From positions 1 to 39,293 of the IMG/VR virus record IMGVR_UViG_3300035703_000195: a stretch of 39,293 bases of DNA. One strand, 5' to 3'. How positions within the stretch are numbered: the stretch's first letter is position 1; the number at the start of each line of letters is the position of its first letter. The stretch comes from a virus. A program made the translations under genes and the position numbers. Positions 1 through 8,526 of the stretch are shown piece after piece. A model generated the notes under the pieces. That model was not told the DNA's origin. It saw only the letters and a list, made by a program, of their open reading frames with translations, and made no database searches.

Positions 1-281
1 GCAATGATTATGCGCCGGGTTGTGGCCTTGTTGGAACTGATTCATCTTTGTTTCAGATCCGGTTTGCTTGTGTCAGCGCATCAACAACTTGTTCGATCAA
101 TTCATTGAGGGCTGCAAAGTCAATTCAATTTAGTCCGAATGTGTCTAATAATGCTGGTATGGAAATGATCTTTAGTGAGAACAGGCCATACACTCTTCAA
201 GCAGGAGAGAGCTTGGTTCCATTTTACGGTGTAGCAGGTAACAGTAACAAGGTAATTGCTTTTTATCAGTATCAGAACTGA
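1..281 (+). CDS. Structural protein, 3' part only (cut by window start)
   Basis: This is the C-terminal end of the gene that is complete at 37519-38262 (247 aa). Position 1 falls in the second base of codon 155, so the first whole codon starts at base 3. The first 127 bases are identical to 37982-38108. After that the two copies differ mostly at silent positions. The stop lies 7 bases before the adaptor start and the spacer GAGGTTTAA supplies its ribosome site. A TTG at 48 is only an internal leucine codon. The function is that of the complete copy: a probable virion protein lying between the capsid and adaptor genes. Confidence 0.85.
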   Translation, partial: NDYAPGCGLVGTDSSLFQIRFACVSASTTCSINSLRAAKSIQFSPNVSNNAGMEMIFSENRPYTLQAGESLVPFYGVAGNSNKVIAFYQYQN

Positions 282-288
282 GGTTTAA

Positions 289-1566
289 ATGGCTAACTAC
301 GAGAATACGCAAGACTTAAAAAAGGGCGTACTCTTTAGGTGCGGCGAACTTGATGACGGAACATCGGAATACGATGGAAAAGTCCTTGAGTATTTGAACC
401 GAGCACAACAGGCAATGGTCTCGGGAGCGGCTGAACTCGATCTGGATATTGGGGAGCCGTTCCCGTGGGCATTGAATCAATACAATAAAATTCTTATTCT
501 TGAACCGTCCATTACGAGCTTGGCGGTAACATTCACCAATGGATCTGCAACGGCGACCCTCTCTGCTACTCCTCCTAATAATCTTCTTAATTATTGGATA
601 CAGCCGGAAAATAGTTCAGAAACTTACAGGGTTTCAGCACACAGCGGTACTAGCACAACCATCACGCTAGACAGCATTTACATTGATACTAGCGTTACCA
701 ATCTTCCTTGTACGATTTTTAAGACAGATTACGAGCTTGATGAGAACATTCTCAGGCTGGCAAATCCGTTCATTACTAACTATGACGAGGTGATTCTTTA
801 CAATTCTGACCCCGGACAGATTGTTGGAGTTGATCTTGCTGAGTTCATGCGGCAATACCCGTTGTTCCTTTATCGGGCATCGACCCCGACCGCATTCACC
901 CAAGTTTACAAAGATAATGAGATGAAACCAACGGTACGGTTTAATTCCGTTCCGGTTGAGCGTATTCGAGTTCAGTACAATTATGTTCCGGTTCCAGAGC
1001 CACTGACTGATGGAGTTACCGAAGTTCAGACAATTACTCCATCGCTGGCCCCAACAGCAGGGACTTATACCCTTGGATTCGGTACTGGAACAACCGCAGC
1101 GATTCAATGGAATGCGACTGCGGCTCAAATTCAGGCCGCTGTAAATACGCTTCCGGGTCTATCTGAGGCGATTGTTACTGGAACCTTGGCAACTGCGATT
1201 GTCGTTACTTTTAATGGCTATTACGGCAATGCTCCCATGCTTACGGCTGGATCTATCAGTCTCGTCAACGGGGTAACTCCGGTTACTCTTTCTATCGTTG
1301 AAACGGTTGAAGGCAAGGAAAGTATTCCGATCATTCCACGGGATCATCGGATTACGCTTGAGTATTACGCATCTTACTATCTTTGCACTGACAAGAATGA
1401 CTCAAGGGCGGCTGAATACCGAGAATTGACTAGGGCCGGGATGAGGGCTTTGGTAAAGGCGTGGAAACAAGAAAAAATCACCACAAATCCCGATTTCGGT
1501 CGAATGATTGCAAGACCCGATAGAACTTATGACTATCGTAGAAATTGGAATTGGTGGTGGTACTAA
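289..1566 (+). CDS. Head-tail adaptor, long allele with an extra beta-domain
   Basis: This 425-aa protein resembles the adaptor/connector proteins that dock beneath the portal of short-tailed phages (P22 gp4 or T7 gp11 class). The N-terminus is helical (ENTQDLKKGVLFRCGELDD). A beta-rich insert covers about residues 68-145. The C-terminus is helical and ends in an aromatic WNWWWY tail. Compared with the second allele at 38270-39247 (325 aa), it carries 103 extra codons at 1012-1320 in place of three. The insert has the composition of the small beta-sandwich domains found on phage structural proteins. It sits between the 247-aa structural gene and the tail stabilisation gene, as adaptors do. 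The adaptor role rests on position, size and C-terminal character; no catalytic motif is expected. Confidence 0.75.
   Translation: MANYENTQDLKKGVLFRCGELDDGTSEYDGKVLEYLNRAQQAMVSGAAELDLDIGEPFPWALNQYNKILILEPSITSLAVTFTNGSATATLSATPPNNLLNYWIQPENSSETYRVSAHSGTSTTITLDSIYIDTSVTNLPCTIFKTDYELDENILRLANPFITNYDEVILYNSDPGQIVGVDLAEFMRQYPLFLYRASTPTAFTQVYKDNEMKPTVRFNSVPVERIRVQYNYVPVPEPLTDGVTEVQTITPSLAPTAGTYTLGFGTGTTAAIQWNATAAQIQAAVNTLPGLSEAIVTGTLATAIVVTFNGYYGNAPMLTAGSISLVNGVTPVTLSIVETVEGKESIPIIPRDHRITLEYYASYYLCTDKNDSRAAEYRELTRAGMRALVKAWKQEKITTNPDFGRMIARPDRTYDYRRNWNWWWY
1012..1320 (+). other. Allele-specific insert encoding a beta-sandwich-like domain
   Basis: This is 309 bases (103 codons) in frame inside the adaptor gene. 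In the other allele only nine bases occupy this place (38993-39001). The encoded segment is rich in T, G, A and V, with a pattern like TAAIQWNATAAQIQAAV followed by short strands. That pattern is common in accessory Ig-like domains of phage tail and head proteins. Flanking codons are shared by both alleles (LTD before, SIPIIP after), so the reading frame is kept. Confidence 0.8.
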
Positions 1567-3303
1567 ATGCCATATACAGGGCAGATAGCCGAAATTAAGT
1601 TTGGTGATAACGGGCTAATGTACGATTTGGCCCAACAGAACATCCCTCCATCGGCTTTTATCAGGGCCGACAATGTTCAATTCTTTAACGGGATTGCAGA
1701 AAAGGCCGATCAGATTAACACTTGGATGCTTGGCAATCCTAGTTTCAGTACGCCTACATTCACTGGCGAGAAGCCTTTGGCGGTGCATCGGTACTTTCCA
1801 CTGCCGGGCATTGAGCGCCATATTGTTGTCACTGATATTGGCAATGTATATAAATACGATACGCCTTTTAGTCGTGTATTGGTTACTCCTATTCTTGGCG
1901 CTCCTACGACTCTTTCAATCAATAATCTTCCGGTTATTGTTGAAGGTGGTAATGAAGACGCAAATCAGCCCCGTAAATTGTTTATCTTTACTGGAAACAG
2001 CCCGATTCAAGTTATTGAAGGCGATAATGCCACAAGGCGGAATTTGTCTGTTCCAGCCTTAGATTGGGCTAGTAGCTACCCTACAAATGGGTTTATCTTC
2101 CGTAATCGTCTTTGTGCTTATGGCAATTTGAACGATCCCCACAGGCTATATATTTCAACTGGATCAAACCAAGAAGATTTTACAGGGTCCGGCAATTCCA
2201 CAATTTCTGTATTTCCCGGTGACAGTGATGGACTATATGGCGGCTTCGTTTTCAAGGGCAGGGTATTCTTGTGGAAGAAGCCGTATGGTGTTTATTACCT
2301 AGTGGCTGACGATCCATCCCCTAGCAACTGGTATTCTCAAAAGGTTTCTAGCAATGTCGGTATTGCCTCTGAGAGGGCTTATTTTGAGGCTGGAGATGAT
2401 CTGTTCTTCATGTCTAATGATGGCACTATTGCCAGCTTCACCGCCGCGTTTCGCCTTGGAGACATTTATCAGGCCGACCTTCTGGCTGGCATCAAGACGG
2501 AATCAATTTTCAGAAATATTATCCGCAAGCAGTTTCTAGGTAACTCCTTTGGCAAATATCTTCCCCAAAAGAAGATCGGTATTTTTGCTTTCCCTAGCTT
2601 TCTATCTGCCGATGGAAAGTCCGACTGTTTCGTTTATATTGACTTTAACCAACAGACTCCGAGGGTTTCTTGGCATCGGTACAAGGCTAATACCTTTACC
2701 TGCGTATCGTACTATAAGGATGCTTATGGGGACGATCAGTTTGTGTTTGGAAAACTTAACTATACGGCAGGATCGTATGTCAATGGCGAGATGGGGGCTT
2801 ATGCTCCTTACTATTCGAGTACCGTTCCCTTCAGGATTCAGACTCCTCATTTGGACCTTGGAAGCCCGAACAATAAGCTATTTGACTTCTTTGAGTTTGA
2901 TTTTGAAAACACAACTACTTGGCCGTTGGCGGTCGATGTGTATATCGACTCTAAGTACACTCAAACCTTTACGCTTCAACCGTACTATAATGGCACACTA
3001 GGGTCTCCGATCTTTGGACCTCTGACGAGCCAATACAGCAATCCTACCTTCACACTGGATCAAAGCTATCTTGATGGTCGTGGAACCCGCGATGGGGCAG
3101 CTAGGCTTGGCGGTCGTGGGAAAACAATTTCTTTTGTCATTCGGGATGGTGATGTTTTGACGCAGGTAGGTTCTCCTCCTACTCAGACATTTACTGGTCC
3201 TAATCCTGATACTGACCAAGGATCGGTTTATCCGTACAAGATAACGGGCATTAAGGTGTATTATAGGGTTGCAGGACAGGACGCTAAGAAGCAAACTAAC
3301 TAA
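1567..3303 (+). CDS. Tail stabilisation / tail tube protein
   Basis: This 578-aa protein lies directly after the adaptor; its ATG follows the adaptor stop with no gap. It is beta-rich throughout, with many NG, GDD and DGTIASF-type turns that suggest a beta-propeller-like fold. Proteins of this size and place (P22 gp10, T7 gp12 class) form the tail ring below the adaptor. The N-terminus (IPPSAFIRADNVQFFNGI) resembles the opening of P22-type stabilisation proteins. No enzyme motif is visible. The assignment combines gene order with overall character. The first 46 bases recur at the very end of the window (39248-39293). Confidence 0.65.
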   Translation: MPYTGQIAEIKFGDNGLMYDLAQQNIPPSAFIRADNVQFFNGIAEKADQINTWMLGNPSFSTPTFTGEKPLAVHRYFPLPGIERHIVVTDIGNVYKYDTPFSRVLVTPILGAPTTLSINNLPVIVEGGNEDANQPRKLFIFTGNSPIQVIEGDNATRRNLSVPALDWASSYPTNGFIFRNRLCAYGNLNDPHRLYISTGSNQEDFTGSGNSTISVFPGDSDGLYGGFVFKGRVFLWKKPYGVYYLVADDPSPSNWYSQKVSSNVGIASERAYFEAGDDLFFMSNDGTIASFTAAFRLGDIYQADLLAGIKTESIFRNIIRKQFLGNSFGKYLPQKKIGIFAFPSFLSADGKSDCFVYIDFNQQTPRVSWHRYKANTFTCVSYYKDAYGDDQFVFGKLNYTAGSYVNGEMGAYAPYYSSTVPFRIQTPHLDLGSPNNKLFDFFEFDFENTTTWPLAVDVYIDSKYTQTFTLQPYYNGTLGSPIFGPLTSQYSNPTFTLDQSYLDGRGTRDGAARLGGRGKTISFVIRDGDVLTQVGSPPTQTFTGPNPDTDQGSVYPYKITGIKVYYRVAGQDAKKQTN

Positions 3304-3314
3304 AAGAGGCAATC

Positions 3315-5450
3315 ATGGCAGGGTTATTTTCAAGACTTAAAATTTGGAATCCGGGCGAAAGTCTATCAGCAAGCGATTTGAATGGTGAGTTCAATCACTT
3401 CCTATCAAATATTGATGCAGAACATTCCGAAGGATACTCGGCAAACCTGTCTGAAATGCAGACAACCGAAAATCCGGGCGATCTTGGATCAGAAAACCTT
3501 ACTCAACCCATTTCGGTCGCTCAAGAAATTGAAAGACTTCGTTTTGTTATTAACAGGGTTATTGGTAAGTCTTATTGGTATCAAGCTCCCGCACAAAGCA
3601 TTGAGGGGCTTAATAGCACAATATCGGGAGTTTTTGGTGTAAGCCCTTCTCGTATTGTATCCGGACAAAAAACGACTCTTTCTGGATTTCCTACATTTTT
3701 GCAAGCAAATGGAGCCTCCGGTGTTCGCTTGAATGCCAGTGCTGGTACTCCATTCAACTGCTTTATTGATACTAATTACTTTTCGTATACAGCCAATATT
3801 TCAAGTGGCGTTCTTTCTGGTCAGCCAGCAAACAACACAGCCACGCTTGCGAGTTCTTTGGGAGGCGGTCAGGCATCTCAAAACGCAACAGAGTTTGTTA
3901 TATCTAGTGCTGGCGCTGGTATTACTTCAAATATTGGTCGGCAAGCAATTTTCTCCATCGTAAATGGAGGTAACACAGAATACTTCCTTGGAACTATTGC
4001 AAGTTCTACAATTATTACTGGCATTAAAAGAGGATATTTTTACGATTCCTCAAATGTGGCAGTACCGCCAATTACACTTACAACCGGGCACACAATTACT
4101 TTATTAAGAACTACTTATGTATTCTTGAGAAATGATGGAACGCTACAGGTAACATATAACCCGCCATCATATATGGGTACGGCTCCGGTATCGCCATCTA
4201 TCAATGATTATTGGTTTGATATGACCATTAACTCTTGGAAGATTTTTAACGGTAACTGGATTTTGGCAAACTCCGTTTATATTGGAATGTGCGCTCAGGG
4301 TCCAGTAAATACTGTTTGTGCAAGATCCGAAAACTTTTTTGCAAACTACACCGATATTTTTGAACTTCAATTAAGAGATTTAACTAACAGTTCAGTTTCT
4401 TCAAGATTTGATCTTCCAGCAAAAATAAGTATATATGGGTCACTTGTAAGAAATGATTTTAGAGATTTCTTGTGGGATATGACTTCAAATATGTTTCCGG
4501 GCGAAACGGAAGCAGCAAATACAACATATTTCTTTTATCTTAACAATGTTGGCACTTCATACATAAGCGCCGTTCAGCCAACTTATGATGGATACTTACA
4601 GGGTTATTATCATCCATACGAAGCTCTTAGATGTGTAGGGTTTTCAAATAATGATGGATCATCAAACTTGTCTGGATTGTTCACTTATAGTTTGAATGAA
4701 AGCTCAGATAAAACTGTTCCAGTTGGAACGGTATTATCCCATGCTGCATCTAATGCACCGACTGGATATTTGATTTGTAACGGGTTGGCTGTATCAAGAA
4801 GTCTTTATTCAAATCTGTTTTATACGATTGGAACAATCTATGGAGCGGGTGATGGATCTACTACATTTAATATTCCAGATTTGCGATACTCATTTATCCG
4901 TGGTGCCGGAGGAACTCTTTCCGTAACGGGTAGCGGTACGGCGTCAAGCAACAATGCGACCTTTACCGCACATGGAATTAACAGGACAGGAATGCGTGTG
5001 CGATTGTCGTCGGGTACGCTTTCTGGATTGGCAGCATCAACAAATTATTTTGCAATCGTTGTGGATGCAAATACTCTTGCATTTGCATCTTCTTATGCGA
5101 ACGCAATTTCAAACACTAAAGTTGCAATTTCGGGAGCAAATAGCGCAGTAATTATTCAATATGAGGAGCCAGACGCAGGATCTCGTCTTCAAGCAACGAC
5201 TGGTGGCGCTACAAGTGGACCAGGAACAAGACAGCTTGATCAAATTCAAGGCCACAAGCATGAATACATTGTTGACGCCACTGGTGGTGGACAAACCATG
5301 CCACAAAATGTCAACAATGCGTTGCTGACCGGAGCCATCGGAGGGCCATGTATCGGCAATCCTACTGATGACGGAACAAACGGCACCCCCAGAACTGGCT
5401 TTGAAACCAGACCGCAAAATGTCTACATGAACTATATTATTAAATTCTGA
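3315..5450 (+). CDS. Tail fibre protein with tail-collar domain
   Basis: This 711-aa protein probably makes the receptor-binding fibre. The N-terminus (LKIWNPGESLSASDLNGEF) is a typical virion-attachment start. The middle is low-complexity beta structure. From about residue 473 a phage tail-collar domain begins (VPVGTVLSHAASNAPTGYLI, then YGAGDGSTTFNIPDLR). The collar is interrupted after FIRGAGG by about 90 residues of a separate beta-domain (GMRVRLSSG...NTLAFASS) and resumes at DQIQGHKHEY, ending RPQNVYMNYIIKF. The HKH motif and the closing NVYMNYIIK are usual for collar-type fibre ends. The start has the ribosome site AGAGGC upstream. The following small gene and GNAT-like gene may modify or accompany the fibre. 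Confidence 0.8.
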   Translation: MAGLFSRLKIWNPGESLSASDLNGEFNHFLSNIDAEHSEGYSANLSEMQTTENPGDLGSENLTQPISVAQEIERLRFVINRVIGKSYWYQAPAQSIEGLNSTISGVFGVSPSRIVSGQKTTLSGFPTFLQANGASGVRLNASAGTPFNCFIDTNYFSYTANISSGVLSGQPANNTATLASSLGGGQASQNATEFVISSAGAGITSNIGRQAIFSIVNGGNTEYFLGTIASSTIITGIKRGYFYDSSNVAVPPITLTTGHTITLLRTTYVFLRNDGTLQVTYNPPSYMGTAPVSPSINDYWFDMTINSWKIFNGNWILANSVYIGMCAQGPVNTVCARSENFFANYTDIFELQLRDLTNSSVSSRFDLPAKISIYGSLVRNDFRDFLWDMTSNMFPGETEAANTTYFFYLNNVGTSYISAVQPTYDGYLQGYYHPYEALRCVGFSNNDGSSNLSGLFTYSLNESSDKTVPVGTVLSHAASNAPTGYLICNGLAVSRSLYSNLFYTIGTIYGAGDGSTTFNIPDLRYSFIRGAGGTLSVTGSGTASSNNATFTAHGINRTGMRVRLSSGTLSGLAASTNYFAIVVDANTLAFASSYANAISNTKVAISGANSAVIIQYEEPDAGSRLQATTGGATSGPGTRQLDQIQGHKHEYIVDATGGGQTMPQNVNNALLTGAIGGPCIGNPTDDGTNGTPRTGFETRPQNVYMNYIIKF

Positions 5451-5457
5451 GGGCAAA

Positions 5458-5685
5458 ATGAAATATCACAAATATGACCCACAAACATTCCTGTATGTAG
5501 AAACAGTAGAGTCAGATGTTCAGCCAGAAAATTCTGTTTCTGGCGATCTTCCAGAAATGACCCAATTTTATACTCTTGCTTATATTGAAAATGAGTGGCT
5601 GTCAGTTGTTAGACCTGAATATGAAATTGTGGACAATGAGTTTGTAAAAAAAGAATCGGAAGAGGAAGATGGAACCGAAAGCTAG
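5458..5685 (+). CDS. Small acidic protein after tail fibre
   Basis: This is a 75-aa acidic protein (ending VKKESEEEDGTES) that starts 7 bases after the tail fibre stop, with GAGGGC as ribosome site. Small genes directly after a fibre are often fibre assembly chaperones or trimming factors. The motif KYDPQTFLYVETVES resembles the start of several such short proteins. No known domain was recognised with certainty, so a chaperone role is only an inference from position. Confidence 0.5.
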   Translation: MKYHKYDPQTFLYVETVESDVQPENSVSGDLPEMTQFYTLAYIENEWLSVVRPEYEIVDNEFVKKESEEEDGTES

Positions 5686-6073
5686 ATCAGAATTTTTTCC
5701 TACCGAGATGATCTACGAAACGGCCTGTAAGTTTTGGGATGACAACAACTGGCCTAGAATCCCTTTTGATAGCCTTCCTGATACGGGGATAGGTACTTAC
5801 TTCGAGGAAGATGGCGACATTTTGGCGATCGCTTTTATTTATGCAACAGACTCTAATCTTGCTTGGTTTGAATGGCTTACTTGCAGTGTAGAGTGCCGAA
5901 AAGAGAAGCGTTCTCAAATACTTAACAGCACTATCAAGTTTGCAGAAGACTTCGCCAAAGAGAATAAGCTCGTATTGTTCACAACTGTAAAGAATGTTAA
6001 TTTAATAGGTAGATTGGAGTCTCGGAACTGGAAGAAAACAGACAGTGGGATGACCAACTTTATATTTAGTTAG
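5669..6073 (+). CDS. GNAT-like small acetyltransferase-fold protein
   Basis: This 134-aa protein has the order of elements of small GNAT proteins: a strand with DGDILAIAFIYATDS, a central WFEWLTCSVECRKEKRSQIL where an acetyl-CoA loop would sit, a helix (ILNSTIKFAEDFAKEN), then LVLFTTVKNVNLIGRLESRNWKK as in the end of the fold. The R/Q-x-x-G-x-G/A loop is not canonical, so the protein may bind rather than transfer acetyl groups. Its start overlaps the previous gene by 17 bases and is preceded by GGAAGAGGAAG. Similar proteins lie between tail fibre and ejection genes in other podoviruses. Confidence 0.6.
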   Translation: MEPKARSEFFPTEMIYETACKFWDDNNWPRIPFDSLPDTGIGTYFEEDGDILAIAFIYATDSNLAWFEWLTCSVECRKEKRSQILNSTIKFAEDFAKENKLVLFTTVKNVNLIGRLESRNWKKTDSGMTNFIFS

Positions 6074-6082
6074 GGGTATATT

Positions 6083-7024
6083 ATGGGAGTAGTAACAGCA
6101 GCGGCGATAGTTGGCGGAGCAACAATAGCCAGTGGAATGATGCAAGCCAGTGCCCAAGGCAAAATGGCTAAGGCGCAGCAGTCGGCAGCAGACCGGATGC
6201 GAGAAGAGGCGCTCATGTTTGCCGCCCCAACAGCCGCAGAGCTTGAGAATCTTTCAAAGCAGGTTAATTTATACGAAAGAATGTATGCTCAACAGACCGC
6301 AACTATTGACCAACTTCAAAAACAGATCACTGATGTTTATGGCCCCGCAATTCTTGAGCAAGGTAAAATATTTTACGATCAGCTAAAGGGTCAATCTTCT
6401 GGCGTTGTTAAGTCTTTTGACAATCAAAGGCAGCGTCAAAGAAAGCAACTTGAGGCTCAACTGATTGAGCGCATGGGTCCGGGTGCATTGACCTCAAGTG
6501 CTGGCGTAAATGCCATGAATGACTTCGATCAAAAGACTTCCGATATGCGAGCCGGAATCGAAGAACAAAGTCTTAATAGTGCTTTGAATCGAGTCGTTGC
6601 TCTTTCTGGAGGCCAAGATGCCACTTCAAAAGGCATTCTTAACTCATACAACAGCATGAGTAATCTTCTTGGGAGCATTCAAACTGGCTATGGAAATATT
6701 CAGACCCGTCAAACTCAGGCCGCTATGGGTACTGCCGCACCTGTTATTAGCTCTGCTGGATCTCAGTATGTAACTGAAATGGGAATGGCTAAGGCACTAG
6801 GCGCAGGGTTTCAGCAAGCCGGGCAAATCTACGCTCTTGGATCTATGGGTGGTGGTGGAGGAGCACGGACTGGCGCAATGACAGAAGGTGGATTTGAAAC
6901 TCAGCCTTTTGATATGACAGTAGATCCAAACTTAGGATATACGCCACAAGCAAATCCAAGAGCCACTAGCCTTCTTGGTGGAGAACCAACATTTGGTGAT
7001 TTAACTTTTAATACGGGGACATAA
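6083..7024 (+). CDS. Internal virion / DNA ejection protein A
   Basis: This 313-aa protein opens with a hydrophobic Ala/Gly-rich segment (VVTAAAIVGGATIASGMMQA). A long Gln/Ala/Lys-rich coiled coil follows to about residue 190, then a Gly-rich tail (GSMGGGGGARTGAMTEGGF). This is the profile of the smallest of the three ejection proteins of podoviruses (T7 gp14 or P22 gp7 type), which enter the cell envelope to form a DNA channel. It lies first in a row of three helical proteins of rising size, as in those phages. The ribosome site is GGGGTATATT. Confidence 0.65.
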   Translation: MGVVTAAAIVGGATIASGMMQASAQGKMAKAQQSAADRMREEALMFAAPTAAELENLSKQVNLYERMYAQQTATIDQLQKQITDVYGPAILEQGKIFYDQLKGQSSGVVKSFDNQRQRQRKQLEAQLIERMGPGALTSSAGVNAMNDFDQKTSDMRAGIEEQSLNSALNRVVALSGGQDATSKGILNSYNSMSNLLGSIQTGYGNIQTRQTQAAMGTAAPVISSAGSQYVTEMGMAKALGAGFQQAGQIYALGSMGGGGGARTGAMTEGGFETQPFDMTVDPNLGYTPQANPRATSLLGGEPTFGDLTFNTGT

Positions 7025-7263
7025 TGAAAACCGGACCAATGCTAATGAAAGATATGATGGACTCTAAGAAGCCGGGAATGTTTGATGTTTCTGGAATTAG
7101 AGAACAGGTTGGAGAAGATGTTCCAAGCCTTCCATTGACTAAGGTTGGAAAGTTTCGTCTTCAACAATTTCTTCGTCGCAAGTTTGGCGTAGGCTGGCGT
7201 AATGTTGAACAAGCAAAAGGTATTTTGAGCCGTTTTGAAGCGGCCATGAAGCGAGGTGGGTGA
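7024..7263 (+). CDS. Small basic protein between ejection genes
   Basis: This 79-aa basic protein starts on the last base of the previous stop codon (TAATG), so it is translationally coupled. It has a C-terminal helix pattern (RLQQFLRRKFGVGWRNVEQA, then a helix ending RFEAAMKRGG). The position inside the ejection gene row suggests a virion-associated or assembly factor. No known family was recognised. Confidence 0.55.
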   Translation: MKTGPMLMKDMMDSKKPGMFDVSGIREQVGEDVPSLPLTKVGKFRLQQFLRRKFGVGWRNVEQAKGILSRFEAAMKRGG

Positions 7264-8525
7264 TGGCTTTAATAGCTGAGACAGTAGGTGCTCAACCAAT
7301 AGATTTCGGGGATGGGGCGGGGGCAGTAATAAAGGGTGCGGATGCCGCCGCAGGTCTTTATGCAGCAAAGCAAAAGGCTGAACAGGTAGGTCTTCAACTT
7401 GAGGATATGCGGCTCAAGCAGGATCAAATGAAAGCCAATATCTTTCTTGGATATATGGATAAGATCAAGAATGCCCCGAATCCTGCTGTCCGTAAGATCC
7501 TTGAAAAGCAGTATTCCGCACAACATCAAAAGATGTATGGCGGTCCAATGGACCCTGAGACTTTGAAGGCTATCACTGAAACTCCTGAGTTTGGTGAAAC
7601 CGTTCAATCTCTCATGGATCAAATGGGTCTAAAAGGTGCTGGAAGAAACTATGTAAATGCTGTCAATAATGCGGCCAAGTCTCTTGGATTGCCTTATTTG
7701 GATGCACTTCAAGCAATCAAAGAAGGATTTAAACTTGAGCTTGAAGAGGAACAAAACAAGAGGGCTGCTTCAGTTGCCGCTGCTTCCGCTGGAAGAGGCG
7801 AAAGAAGACTTGATCTTATGGAAGAAAGATTCCAAAGGCAGCAAAATCTTGATGTTTCAACGGCCCTTAAAAGAGCCGAAGAAGACAAACAATTTAATGA
7901 CTATAAACTTCAATATGTTGGGGCTGGTAAGGCACTTAACATTATTGAAGACGGTCTTAAAACATATAGAGACTCAGCCGGAAAGCAAACAATTCCATAC
8001 AGTCAGCTAACAGAGATTATGACCGACCTTGCACAATTGGCTGCAATTAAGCCAAGTGCAGTTGTTCCAGTTTCTAGGCAAAAAGAACTTGGCGTAGATA
8101 TTCCCGTATTCAATAAAATGATGGGAGAACTTGAACGAGAAGTTAAAACCGCACCATCTAAGAATGTTCCTGTAAGTTTGCTCACAATGTATAAGCAACA
8201 GCTTGGTAAAATGCAAAAGTACCTTGATATTGCAATGGAGAATGAGTTTGAAACTAGCCTGAAGCGCGAGGAAACGGCTGGCATTATCACTCCAGAGCAA
8301 GCACAAGCGCATAAGCAACAGGCTCTTACAAGACTAAGAACTCAAGGAGAACAGGCCCTTATTGAATCTGGCGTTAAGGAAAAATTGACCGTCAGACAAA
8401 TGATTCAAAGGGGTATGTCATATAATGAAATCGCTGGAAAACTCCCGAAGGATCTTCGTGGAATGTTTACCAAAGATAAGTACGATCAAGCAGTAAAAGA
8501 AATGAAGGCACAAAAGGGGAAATAA
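7263..8525 (+). CDS. Internal virion / DNA ejection protein B
   Basis: This 420-aa, almost entirely helical protein is rich in K, E, Q and A (KAEQVGLQLEDMRLKQDQMK), with no enzyme motif. The ATG at 7263 overlaps the previous stop (TGATG) and has GAGGTGG upstream; a GTG one codon earlier is less likely. As the second of three consecutive helical proteins, it fits the middle-size ejection protein (P22 gp20 or T7 gp15 type) that lines the channel through the cell envelope. Function is inferred from order and composition. Confidence 0.6.
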   Translation: MALIAETVGAQPIDFGDGAGAVIKGADAAAGLYAAKQKAEQVGLQLEDMRLKQDQMKANIFLGYMDKIKNAPNPAVRKILEKQYSAQHQKMYGGPMDPETLKAITETPEFGETVQSLMDQMGLKGAGRNYVNAVNNAAKSLGLPYLDALQAIKEGFKLELEEEQNKRAASVAAASAGRGERRLDLMEERFQRQQNLDVSTALKRAEEDKQFNDYKLQYVGAGKALNIIEDGLKTYRDSAGKQTIPYSQLTEIMTDLAQLAAIKPSAVVPVSRQKELGVDIPVFNKMMGELEREVKTAPSKNVPVSLLTMYKQQLGKMQKYLDIAMENEFETSLKREETAGIITPEQAQAHKQQALTRLRTQGEQALIESGVKEKLTVRQMIQRGMSYNEIAGKLPKDLRGMFTKDKYDQAVKEMKAQKGK

Positions 8526-8526
8526 G

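Noticed and set aside
1-1612. True tandem duplication of structural and adaptor genes
   Set aside because: The copies lie at the two contig ends and gene order is complete only if the ends are the same locus. A circular map with two strain alleles is simpler.
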